DNA from: Psilocybe azurescens
Taxonomy: Eukaryota; Basidiomycota; Agaricomycetes; Agaricales; Agrocybaceae
Direction: 5' to 3'
DNA: 64,000 bases
Assembly (NCBI GenBank): GCA_023853785.1
Contig: JAJIRX010000951.1
Location: forward strand, 28,648-92,647
Position numbers and translations under genes: made by a program. Positions 23,628 through 34,646 of the stretch are shown here, piece after piece; the stretch's first letter is position 1; each line of letters starts with the position of its first letter. The notes below the pieces were generated by a model, which was not told the origin of the DNA, ran no database searches, and saw only the letters and a list, made by a program, of their open reading frames with translations.

Positions 23628-26015
23628 ATGACGGGAAGCACTCGCAATGACTCTCGTTTTATTTCCCCTCCGATAGATTTACCTTTGGAGTTTGTATTCG
23701 ATTTTCATTACAAAGAGAATCCGAACCACTCTGCGTTCACTTATCCTACCAAGGACGACAAACGCCTCAGAACTTGTACCTATAAAGAATTCATCCCAGC
23801 AGTCCATCGTGCCGGCCAGGCTATCTCCAACTCTATCGGACTTCAACGCTCCAAGTCTACTGCAGTATTTCCAGTCGTTGTGGTGATCTTAAAGACCGGT
23901 TAGTGCCTAGCTGTTTTTAAATACCATTTTATAATTCAACGGTCTTTCAGACACAGTAACATATATGACAGTACTTGCCGTATGCTCTCTTATATTTCTT
24001 TCAATCACAACAATAATCGAGTCTGACGCGGCAGGGACTACTGCGTGCTGGATATACGGCATTTCCCATATCACCTCGATTCTCCCCAATCGTCGTCGCA
24101 CATTTACTCAAAGAGTCTCGACCAGTAGCCATAGTTGTCGATACAACTACAAAAGATCTTGCAAACCAGGCACTAACAGGATCCACGGACGGATATAAGC
24201 CCCTTCTATGCGAGCTTCCCCCATTCTCCGTGCTCTATTCAAAAGACGATACATACATCTCATTGCCAAGGCATGACCGTAAACCGGAAGATATATCCAT
24301 CATAACACATTCGTCAAGCTCAAGTGCAATTTTTCCCAAAGTCATATCTTGGTCCAGCAGCGCTGTCACCCATCATGGAGAGATCAAAGGTATGGTGGCA
24401 TTGCAACATGCTGTATCTGGAGCTAACGAAGAACCAGACATGCCGGTTCACCAGCTGGCAGGTCAAATCCTCGGTTGCTTTGCCTTGGAGCTATTTCATA
24501 GCTTTGGTATGGCCATGTTCTTTATGACGGTACGCCTTATATTATACGATGCTAGAACGAAGACTTACCAGTTAAGTCTACCAGATTCGAAGAGGCTGCG
24601 TTATGGGGGTCATGGATCCTGCAGAACCAACTTCCATTCTTCCTGCTGATATGAATGACGTATTCCAATGCTTCGAACGCACCCAGCCTGACTTTCTAAT
24701 GTCAAATGCACGTGCCGTGGAGGTAAGAATCCTTGCAGCTCAACAAATGAAAGGAAAGCCAATCACAAATAGCTTTGGGCGGAGGATCCGAAGAAAGTAT
24801 TGGCTCTTAGCAATTCCCCAACTAAGATTGTAAGTAACTCTCATTCAAGTAATGGTCTCCGTCCAATCTTACAGATTTGAAGTTTTATGGTGGCAGATTC
24901 TTAAACAAAGGTGTGGGAAATAGCCTGGTGCGGCATGGGGTTAAGCTTTGTTCCTCCTATGGCGGGTATGTCCATTATGTCCATTATATCTTGATGTAAA
25001 CGTCTCATCCAAATGTTCAGAACCGAATGTGGTCCGATAACAATCTTACCACGTAGGAGACCTTCCAGCCTCCACTCAACAAACATCATTCGAGTTCACA
25101 AATATTACCGCAGATTTTCAGGGAGAAGACTGGGAATACTGGACCGTATATCCACGTCCAGATATTAATTTTATATCTCGCGGTGACGGCTTAGCCGAAC
25201 TCATTGTAGTGGTCAGTTATTTTTTGCAAGTTTACTCGATTCTGTTTTGAAATAAAAGCTGCAGCCTACAGACGAGCCAAACTATTTAGGCGCTACAAAC
25301 ACTACTTGGAAAGGAAAACCAGCCTACAATCCAGGAGATCTCTTCTTCCCCCACCCTACAAAACCCCACACATATAAAATGTTTGGAAGATCGGCCGACC
25401 AAATTCTACTGGCTACTGGTGAATCGGTATGGGCCTGAGTAACTATTCATAAGAGAAGGATGTTGACCCTTTTTTTGTTTCAGATCAATCCTGTCGAGAT
25501 CGGTAAGGCAATCCGGTTGATATTTTATTTTATATCTTCTAACAAGCAGTAGAGAGTGAATTAATAAGGCACTCTCTAATATCAAATGCAATTATGTTCG
25601 GTCACAGTCGGTTCAAGGTAGGGGTAGTCATTGAACCTGTGTGGATGCAGGGAAGCGTTCAAGCCAACAACATGTCGGAAAAGATATTTATCGACGAGAT
25701 TTGGTAGGCTGATTTATTGAATTTCCACTCAAATTATTACTAAAGAGATGTTTTCAAAATAGGCCAGCGATCCAGGAGATTAATCTAACGTCGCCGTCAT
25801 ACGCAAACATTTCACGAAACGTGAGCACTATGAACAGCTTTCTAAAGCTCTACATGAATCTAACTCATATTCAATTAGATGATCATTGTCGCTGATAGTA
25901 AAAAACCGATATCCATCTCTGCAAAGGGATTACCCAGAAGGCCGGTTGTTTGGCTTCACTATCAAGATGAAATAGACGCCCTTTACGCGGCTGATTTGAG
26001 GGTACCCCGGTAAAA
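23628..26015 (+). pseudogene. Adenylation-domain protein, NRPS-like reductase type
   Basis: Start MTGSTRNDSRFISPP at 23628 behind a TATA box. The N-terminal exon gives FHYKENPNHSAFTYP and CTYKEFIPAVHRAGQAI, then TDTVTYMTVLAV, as in fungal adenylate-forming reductases. Mid-region exons show AGQILGCFALELFHSFGMAM and DVFQCFERTQPDFLMSNARA; later exons give EDWEYWTVYPRPDINFISRG, GRSADQILLATGES|INPVEIE (core A8) and PISISAKGLPRRPVVWLHYQ with the A10 lysine, ending about 26013-26015. The glycine-rich A3 site is degenerate (SSSSAIFPKVI instead of SSGTTGFPK-like), one mid-exon needs a frame change, and no carrier or reductase domain follows. It is either an A-only relic or a decayed enzyme; a functional stand-alone A domain is less likely. 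Confidence 0.65.
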
Positions 26016-27935
26016 TATACGCTCATGTATTGATTAGATATTGTAATATAATCTGCAGATATGTGACATGACAAAGAAGAGGTTGGATAGCATTGATCAT
26101 GCTGATGATAATAGAAACGACACTCTGGAGACTAGAGCGAATTCCCGAATGAGTACTCAGGCCATATGCTGCACAAACTCAACGTTTACCTCTGATTTGA
26201 GCTTCCAAGAAAAAATTCTTTGATTGTATGTAGACCATGTCCGATGATAGTAAAAATCTCCATCACCTAAGGCGTCCATCAGCTTCTCTTCCCGCCCAAT
26301 AAGTTCCACGCAGTTATCGCTACTACGTATAATTTCCAGAGATTTATATCACAAGTAATTAAGGTAACACTTTGACTCAGAGCTGGGAATCGGATGCCAC
26401 CTGGTGCCCTATCGTCGTCACGCGAAATTATTTAGACGCCCACACGCCGGGCCGGCGCTCATCCAATGAGATACCACGGATAAGGTCTCGAAATTCTCTG
26501 TCTTATCCCAGTCACACCATGCCTTGGTGCCCGACACTAACAATATAAGGTTGCACACCTGGAGTGAATATAACAGATGGGCCTATCTCAACGGAGGGAA
26601 GAAAGCATAATCTCTTTATTTTGATAGTAATCGAACATCAACGGAAGAGCTTTTTCACAAGTAGAAAGATCGTGAGAATGGCTGGTACCTAATATACAGT
26701 CCATATTTGTGTGAGATCAGCTCAGTTTCGATATCATCGGTATCGTCCAATAGAGGCTTTCATCGGAAGTATGAACCTGCCGGCAGGAAGTCCAGCTTGA
26801 TGAGAGCCATGGGGCCTTCGTTATGTGGGAACTGTGGACTACCCACCTTTGATTCATTGCTGGGCTCGAAATAGCAAGTACTCATAATGGGTAAGACGGT
26901 GATGCATAAATATCGGCTCCAGAACAATCAGAAAGCTATAGATATCCTGCCCCTATCGTGACATCAAGCCCGCTTCAATCGAATTAAATGAAGGTTGATG
27001 GCTTGGGAAGTTACTTATTGGGGAGTAAGCCCCCTCTCTACTGCCCGATACCTAAATGTCTGAGCCCACGTGATCCGCTGGCTTTTTGATGGTCACCCCG
27101 TGAGAACTTTGAAAGCTCTGAGTGTCGAGCACAGCTCACCATAGAGCATGCCAGGTACTGGCATAGCGAAGCGTTCTAATAAAAATGATAGCCCTTGAGG
27201 GCACTAGGCTGAATTACCGACTCGCTGCTTGTTTAGCGTTCTAACCCTGGCTTGTGCTTGTGAAGCGATGTGTGACAATGTGTGAGTCTGTGATTCGTCG
27301 TTACTAACACCGATGAAGGCTCCGACTGAAGTAACTGAACTATGAACAGCGACCAACCAACGACTTAGTCTTACCACCGCAGCTTGCAGCACCAGAAAGC
27401 ACCTCATGCCTCAGGTAACACTAGCTCAAGCTAAACGGTCCGTTTGGGCTATGTCCTGCATGAGAAGTCATCCACTTATACACCAGATTTTAACGCCTAC
27501 ACCAGCCCCCCCTAAGCTCTCTGCAAAAGTCAGGTGACCTCCTGCATCCCAACGCGTCCACGGTCCAAAGAAAGAAAGACTCGAACCACTATCACATCCT
27601 GCTCAGGGCTCATCCCGTCTGCTCGCTGCCCTTTATTGTCCTACAATCAAGTGCTTATATGCTTGTGTAGAGATACATTTCTACTCCAATTGCTATCCAC
27701 TTGCATCCATATATCCTTTGCTTTCCCATTTCGCGAAGTTGGAAATAAACACGAATACGGCCATATACCATTCAACGGTTCAACACTTATTTTTTGGAAC
27801 TATAAACACCTACTGACGTACACGGTGGCCTACGCTCATACCAATCACACCTCCACTTCTCGCAACCACGATAACGACTCTTCACCCTCAGGTTTCGATT
27901 GCAATTCATAAACGACGTTTCGACGGTAATCAAAC
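26016..27935. other. Intergenic, nothing recognised
   Basis: About 1.9 kb downstream of the adenylation domain. No carrier or reductase motif is visible on either strand. Only short ORFs occur, for example 27534-27911 (+), which lies just before the GCP2-like gene and could be its leader. Confidence 0.45.
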
Positions 27936-30900
27936 ATGGATCCGTACACCCCACGCACCCACACCCTCACCGGCGGGCGTAAAAGAATATTGGACTCTCG
28001 AAAAAGGAGTATACCAAGGTGGGTACATGCTGCCTCGGAATTCCTTCTCGTTTTCTTGGCTCTTTCATTGCATGGTCTCGCTGTTTACATGTACAAGGAA
28101 CGAGGATCTTGGAGTCCCTTTTGACTTAAATGTCATCATGACCTTTATTTTTATCCCTTTTCCGATACCTTTTCCTCTTCTCTCATAGCAGAACAAGGAC
28201 GCTTCGCTAACGTGCACCCTCTCCTCCTCTTCATCTCCCTACATTTCCCTCCCTCCCCACCCTTTCTCCTTTGCTTCATTCAGATAACAGGAACGATCGC
28301 ATCAGTACGTCGCCACCGACACGATGATGTAGGCGGCGTCAGCGACGACGACAATGAGGGCGATGTCAATCATGGCGTGGATGACATCTTACAGAACAGA
28401 GGCGGAGGCACAGACTCGGGGGCTCATGCTAAGAGCAGTACGCGACGGTCGCATGGGCATGGTCAGGTTAAAGGTGCGACTCTTCCTCTTTCTCGTTGTA
28501 CGGACGTGTGCTCATCCTGTCTTTCTTCTTTTCATCGCCTACTTCAACTACTCCAACCCTGTCGCATCGGGCATCTTGAATCCTCGACGTCTTTTCCTTT
28601 TCTACTCCATCTTCATCTTCATCCCCTCCCTCTGTCCATTCATTCCCATTCAATCTTCCCCGCATCCTCTCGCACCCCGTTCCTCCACATAGCCACACGC
28701 CCATCGTTGCACGCCACCGATTCCTCCTTCATCGCCGAAACATCCTTCGTCCGCGCCCCTCTCAACTCACGTGTCGTCTCCTCATCCGCTGCCACGTTTC
28801 CCAGCTACGACGAGGGTGGCTCACTGAACAGAACTGGTAATACATACTCCGGTGCTAATGGGGGTACACGAAGCGGGAGTGAGAAGGATAAAGGCAAGGG
28901 CCGACAGAGCAGCGCAAAGGCGGTGGCGAGGGAGCCGCTGGATAGGATTCCGCTGGATATTCAGGAAGCGATCATCTTGGAGGATCTGTTGTTCGTTTTG
29001 ATGGTGAGTTTTCTATCTTGTTAGTTTCGGCTTTTGGCTGGGCTCTGTTGTGTCTCTGAACTCGCCTGTAGCATCTTGAGCGACATCTGACTTCATTTTT
29101 CATCCTGTTTATTCCCTTTTCTTCTTCTTTTCTTTGCTTTATATGCAATTCTGAATTGGCGACTATTGTAGGGTATTGAAGGGACATACATAACATACCA
29201 TCCCGAGTATTCTCCTGAGGATGATGACCCGCTGCTGGGCATTAGGTTCGTCGTTGCTCCGTCTTTAGGTGCATGTTTCTGGTTACATCTTGGGTGGCCT
29301 TCATTCCGATGACGAACGAATTTTCTTTTTAACGTATCAGATTCATCTCTAGGAGATCTAGTGGAACGGATTATTCCGTTAGGAATGTATTATACGGCCA
29401 TTCATGCGTTCATTGAGCAGAGGAGTCATCTGGATTATGGACTCGTGAACCACGCGCTATGTGCTGCTATAAGGGAGATGTTGCGGGTAAGTTCTCGTTT
29501 AGGTCTCCAGCTCGCAAACGTTTATTTATGATGGTATTCTCAGGATTATCAAACCCTACTATCGCAGCTAGAGCATGCATTCAACACCTCACCGTCATTT
29601 TCACTTCAAAAACTATGGTTCTACGTGCACCCCACAGTGCACACACTCGCTGATCTATCAGCTGATCCTCGAGCTGGCCACCGCAGACGGAAGCGGGGAT
29701 CTCTCCGACTCCTCCTCTTCCGACGACGACGACGAAGAAGAAGCCGCGCGGAACGAAGCGCTCGGGCTCGGCGGCGCAAAGCTCAAAGCAGTCCTCTCCG
29801 AGATCAACCAAGGCGGGGCGGACGTGTCGAGCAACGGTATCGCCGTGAAGGGCGGGGAGGTGCTCACGGTCATCTACGAGCGCATGCAGAACATGAGCGG
29901 GGATCCGACCGCGTGCGAGGTCTACGGCAAGCTCCTTCGCGAGGCGGAGAAACCATACGTCGAGATGATCCGCGACTGGGTGAGCTGCGGACGCCTGGTC
30001 GACGGGTACGAGGAGATGATGGTCAAGGAGAGCAAGTTCATCGATCGCGGGATTTTGGAGGTGGATTATACGGATGAGTATTGGGAGAGGCGGTATACGC
30101 TTCGCGACGGGTCGATCTCGCCTGGGTCGAGCAAGAGGCATCAGGCGGGGATTCCAATGCCGAGGAGCGTGGGCGGAAGGATGCCGGGTGGTGCGTGTGT
30201 GCCGCCGTTGTTGGAGAGTTGGAAGCATAAGATCTTGCTGGCGGGCAAGTACCTGAATGTGATCAGGGAGTGTGGCATCGAGCTGCAGAGCGACAAGCGC
30301 TATTCCAACCACGTATCTATGGATGATGAAAAGTACGTCTGTCGTGAGTTATACTGACAACCTCAACTGACGCCTCCCCTTTTTGTATCTTTGCATCGTT
30401 AGATTCTACGCCTTCATCCAAGAAGCGTATTCGCATGCGAATCGTACTCTTCTTCAGCTCCTCATCAAAGACCAGCAGCTCATTCCTCGCCTACGTTCTT
30501 TCAAGCGCTTTTTCTTTCTCTCCCAATCTTCCTTCCTCACTCACTTCCTCGATCTCGCCGCTAATGAATTACGCAAGCCGTCCAAGGCTGTTTCCATTGT
30601 CAAACTACAAAGCCTGCTGGAGGTCGCGCTAAACACGGATGATGCTCTGTTAGGGGATGATATTCTGTTCAGGGACGATTTGAGGGTTGTCATGGCCGAC
30701 AGCGGGCTCTATGATTTCTTGCTCAAGGTCGTTACAGTCACAGGCGTAATCAAGACCGAGGATACAGAGGAAAAGGAGGGTGCCAAGGAGAAGGAGGAGA
30801 AGAAGGCGATGCAAGGTCCGTTTTATCTTGCCATACAATATTGACTCTAATGCATGGCTGCAGTCATCGAAGCGCTCGCATTCGACTACACCGTCAAATT

Positions 30901-31929
30901 CCCGCTATCCCTTGTCATCTCACGTAAGACCATGCTGCGATACCAGCTCCTCTTCCGCTTCCTCCTCCACCTCAAGCACGTCGAGCAAGCGCTCTCCGCC
31001 ATGTGGATCGAGCAAAAATCGGCTCCATGGCGCACATCCCTCGCCCGTTTTTCCAACATGTCAGAAATATCGCCCTCCCCATCCCAAGTTTCTACGGGCA
31101 CAACCAGCTCCTCACACACGCACGTGAACCCGTCCGGGTCCAACCCTTCTAACCTCAACGCCCACGCCCACCCGTCGTCCACCACACCCACCACCACGCC
31201 TACAGCGTCGGCTGCTCCGACACCAGCGCCAACACCAGCACCCGGTCCCGCTCAGTCGTTCCCTTCAGAGTTCCATGAATGGCGCCTGCGCGTGTGCATC
31301 CTCCGCGCCCGCATGCTCGCAGTCGTCCAGCAGCTCCTTGCGTTCATCACGTTCGAGGTGCTCGACCCGAACTGGCGCGCGCTCGAGGGGAAGCTCGAGC
31401 GGGTGGAAACGGTAGATCAGCTGCTGAGAGATCATGTGGATTTCTTGGATACGTGTTTGAAAGAAAGCATGTTGACGAGTTCCAAGCTGTTGAAGGCAAG
31501 TTGGGTTTATTTCGATCCTCCTGACATCGCTCTTACATCCCCGCGTTCTCGCAGGCATGCAACAAACTGATCGTAGTGTGCCAGACGTTCGCTCTGTATT
31601 CTGCGTCCTTCACAAAGTCTGTTAACCAGGCGCTAGCTGCTGCCACCGCCTTCTCTGCCACAGAAGCCAGCGGGGGAGACGCGTTTGTGGACCCTACAAG
31701 AGGGAAGAGATGGGACGTGTTAAACAAGTTTGAGACGAACTTCAACCACTGGTGCGTGTTTTCCTTCCGCCTCTATATCTTTCTTGCTTTCTGCTTTTTG
31801 TATCTCACACATTTGGTCATTGGAAACAGGTTCCAGGTCCATCTCGACTGTGTGCAGTTCTATGCGTCGAGTGACAATGTGTCATTATTGCCGTTGGTGG
31901 TTAGGTTGAACAGCGTTAAGTCCGCGTGA
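27936..31929 (+). CDS. Gamma-tubulin complex component, GCP2/Spc97-like
   Basis: Subunit of the gamma-tubulin small complex that nucleates microtubules at the spindle pole body. The Grip1 region begins RIPLDIQEAIILEDLLFVLM|GIEGTYITYHP across an intron, the hallmark opening of GCP2. It continues LVERIIPLGMYYTAIHAFIE, YGLVNHALCAAIREML|RDYQ, SLIYQLILELAT, an acidic Ser/Asp-rich insert (about 29695-29760) and EKPYVEMIRDWVSCGRLVDG. The Grip2 region includes FFFLSQSSFLTHFLDLAANE, MLRYQLLFRFLLHLKHVEQ, a Pro/Thr/Ala-rich linker (31080-31250), LTSSKLLKACNKLIVVCQTF and NHWFQVHLDCVQFYASSD, ending at 31929. Introns of about 50-70 nt. The N-terminus (MDPYTPRTHTLTGG at 27936) and exons before 28900 are less certain. 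Coding sequence is noticeably GC-richer than its flanks, as expected of a conserved housekeeping gene. Confidence 0.9.
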
Positions 31930-32958
31930 AGTCGGACAATGTTTCGGTAGTGGTGGATGATTCTGACACTTTCGTTCTATTTTGATTTTGGTTTGCCCTT
32001 ACTCAGTAAACTAGTTTTATGATATTATTCTCATGCTTATTCTGTATGAAAAGGAACACTTTGTGCACGCCTGGGTGATTTCGAGACAATTCATTGTCTG
32101 TCAACGAACTCTCGTTTTTTCCATCTATCTTAATTTCGGAATTGGAAGGTGGATTGAGGTGTGTCATAACTCATACAATCACACGACCTATACAGTCCGT
32201 CTATCCCGTTTCTTCTTGGCAGACAAGGTGACTAGAGCTCTATCCATGAAACGCGAAAGATACTTATCAGCGTTAGAGATCCATACTAAAAGCGCCACCC
32301 GCAGTGCACTATTGTGTTCTCAGTTAGGCTAATGGTAAAGTTATGCGCCTACGGATGTAACAAGGTGTAACGACCTTTAGGTGATACTGGACTCGGCCCA
32401 GCTGTGACCATAGGACAAGGCGGAATGTTACCCTTCAGAAATGAAACAAATACGATGAGCATGGATTTCATGCTTGAGAGGCGGTGGCATTAAAACGACT
32501 TTATTTCTTTCAGCGATGTTCATTGAGATGGATAATCTCTTTACATAGTCGAACATCTTCTAGAATCAAATGAGTCTTTGGCTGTTCTTTCACTTGTGAT
32601 CTGCATGTCAGAGATCCCCTTTTCTGGGCCCGACGGTGTTGAACGTTCGAGGTTTGGCGCTCAAAGGCAAGCTATAAATAGGACATCCACACGTGAGGAA
32701 ATGTTGCAAACTTGAAGGACGGGGCTTGATTTGCAATAGTTTCGAGTTTCATAATGTCGCATAACTATGTGTGTGTGGATAATCCTTGACAGTGCTATGT
32801 CCGCAGGGCTTCATGGTCGACGCACTGCGTAGCGGGTTTCAAGGAAATGACATTGAAATTTATCGTCCTATGTACGTAGTGCTCGTTCGCTCTGCCTCAT
32901 GCTGGATATGAGTTGGATAGGCGTAATTTGAATTACGACTGCATGAATTGCATGAAGG
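31930..32958. other. Intergenic, nothing recognised
   Basis: Downstream of the GCP2-like gene and upstream of a secreted-protein gene. One plus-strand ORF (32033-32332) has no protein-like features. Its 5' part presumably includes the GCP2 3'UTR. Confidence 0.45.
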
Positions 32959-32966
32959 TATAAATA
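32959..32966 (+). promoter_or_regulatory. TATA box of the small secreted protein gene
   Basis: TATAAATA, 79 bp before the ATG at 33045. Confidence 0.55.
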
Positions 32967-33044
32967 TCGGTATGTATTCTACTACCAAACCCCAAGCTCT
33001 CAGTTCAATAAACTCAAACCTAAAGCCCCATTCAACAAATTACA

Positions 33045-33607
33045 ATGCTCAACATCAAAGTCGCTGTCATCGGAGCCCTCGCTCTTGCACACAGTGCTGC
33101 AGCCATTTGCGGTGGCTTCAATTACGCCATCGGCAATGTACAACACTTAAATAGCAATACCAACCGCTGTAGGTATTTGAACCCCTACCCTTTCCGTGGC
33201 GCATTACGAGCCCGATTCAAATTTTGTCTACATATTTTTCTAACTTCCTTTTGATCCCACTTAGGGTTTGTTTACAACGACAATTGCGACCAAGTTGATG
33301 GTTTAACTATTTCGTCCTCTGACAACCCATGTACCTGGGGGATTTTCGGGTGCTCTCCACCTCCCATTCTGTTCGACGAGTACACAAACTCGTTCTCTGG
33401 TCTCAAGTGTGTTCCATCTTATTTTATTCCTGCCATTGGTTCACTGAGACATCCAAAATAGGTACGCATGCCGCCCAGATTCCAGCTCTGGACGATGTGG
33501 AAACGATGTCATTTCTGTCTGCGTAAGTTTATGCACATATATCTCCATTCATAACCGGTCGCAGTGCTAATAATTATATTACACAGTGCCGCAACGATGG
33601 ACACTAA
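33045..33607 (+). CDS. Small cysteine-rich secreted protein
   Basis: Four exons (33045-33168, 33265-33406, 33462-33522, 33587-33607) with GT-AG introns join in frame to a 115-residue protein. Residues 1-20 (MLNIKVAVIGALALAHSAAA) form a signal peptide with an Ala-rich cleavage site. The mature part has eight cysteines, in CGGF, NDNC, PCTW, GCSP, YACR, GRCG and VCC, enough for four disulfides. The last exon is only 21 nt and supplies the second Cys of the CC pair. No known domain is recognised. Size, secretion signal and cysteine content match effector-like or cell-wall-associated small secreted proteins of mushrooms. Upstream TATA box and ACAATG context support this start. Confidence 0.8.
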
Positions 33608-33963
33608 GTGGTAAACTTGACCCAAGATACAGGATCAGTATACTGATGTCAGGGAGGAACAGGGGCTAGCTAACTATTTTGGGGGAAATTTCTTAGGAAT
33701 ACCCTTCTAGCTCAAGGCATCGCAATGAACTTCATATTAAGGAATCTCGATATGGTTTAAAACAACAATATTAGCACCCTTCGGTAGCAAAGTGTATTCT
33801 CTAGGCTGTCAGTTCGATTCATGATACTTCAATTGGTCCTGAGTACCGACAATGACGAGGAGGGATAAGTAGTAATGATATTAAAAATTATAAGGCGAGT
33901 ACTGTATTTAATTATAGAAGTTTGAAGGCCCCTGGGTGTACATACTCGTCGTGTATAAACGAC
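33608..33963. other. Intergenic, nothing recognised
   Basis: AT-rich spacer of about 350 bp between the secreted-protein gene and the convergent DUF6535 gene. Confidence 0.5.
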
Positions 33964-34646
33964 TCAAGTCTCTAAAATGTTCTCGATCTTGGTCAGCCTC
34001 CAAATGTACCGTGTGAATACCATCATGCCGAGGATGGGAACTAGGGCAGTGCATGGACTACCAAATATCTCAAGTGGGTCCAACAATCCTCCCAAGAAGA
34101 GTACTACTGCCAACTGGAGCAGTAGCGGTAATATCGTGAGCCCCCGGCGTATATTCCATCTATGTAGCTTGGTAGTTCTCGTTTTGAATAGGGCGTAGGC
34201 TTGTTCGACTGGGGTATGCGGACGAGGCTGATATACTCGTAGCCATTGGAGAGATATTGTGCAGAGAACTGATGTTACTAGGCTGAAGAGGAGGCTGATT
34301 TTCAATAGATTGTTGACACGGGTGATTGAAGCCATCGAAGGATTTCCCTTAGGATCGGGTCGAAGCCTCTGTGAAGACACAAAGAGACACCGTGTCACTG
34401 TAAAAGAGGATAAAAGGGCCTTGCAGAAGTATGAGATTGAAGCCTCACATTGACATAGTCGAAGAGGATACTTACGAGTTTGAATAGACTTCGTAATTCG
34501 TCGCACCACGCCTGGCATTGAAGGTCAGCTTGTGTCCAGGGCTGAAGTTTTTGCCCTCCCGGCATAAACCGATTCCTCTCGAGATCCCATGAAATATCTC
34601 TATCCTCTAGATGGAGTGAAAGGCGAGATATAGGCGGCGGCTTCAT
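33964..34646 (-). CDS. Short DUF6535-type membrane protein
   Basis: Start MKPPPISRLSLHLEDRDISW at 34646. An intron of about 100 nt after ELRSLFKL (34377-34477) joins to RLRPDPKGNPSMASITRVNN. Hydrophobic segments follow: LLKISLLFSLVTSVLCTISL, then QWLRVYQPRPHTPVEQAYAL, then LTILPLLLQLAVVLFLGGLL and ALVPILGMMVFTRYIW, with stop at 33964. The block QWLRxYQ...RRG-LPLLLQLAVVLF-GLLD is the conserved core of DUF6535 proteins of Agaricomycetes. Family members are usually several hundred residues longer; this one ends just after the membrane core at about 195 residues, so it may be a truncated copy. Function unknown. Confidence 0.65.

Noticed and set aside
26016..27935. Search for carrier (LGGxS) and reductase domains downstream of the adenylation domain
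   Set aside because: No such motif was seen on either strand before the GCP2-like gene.
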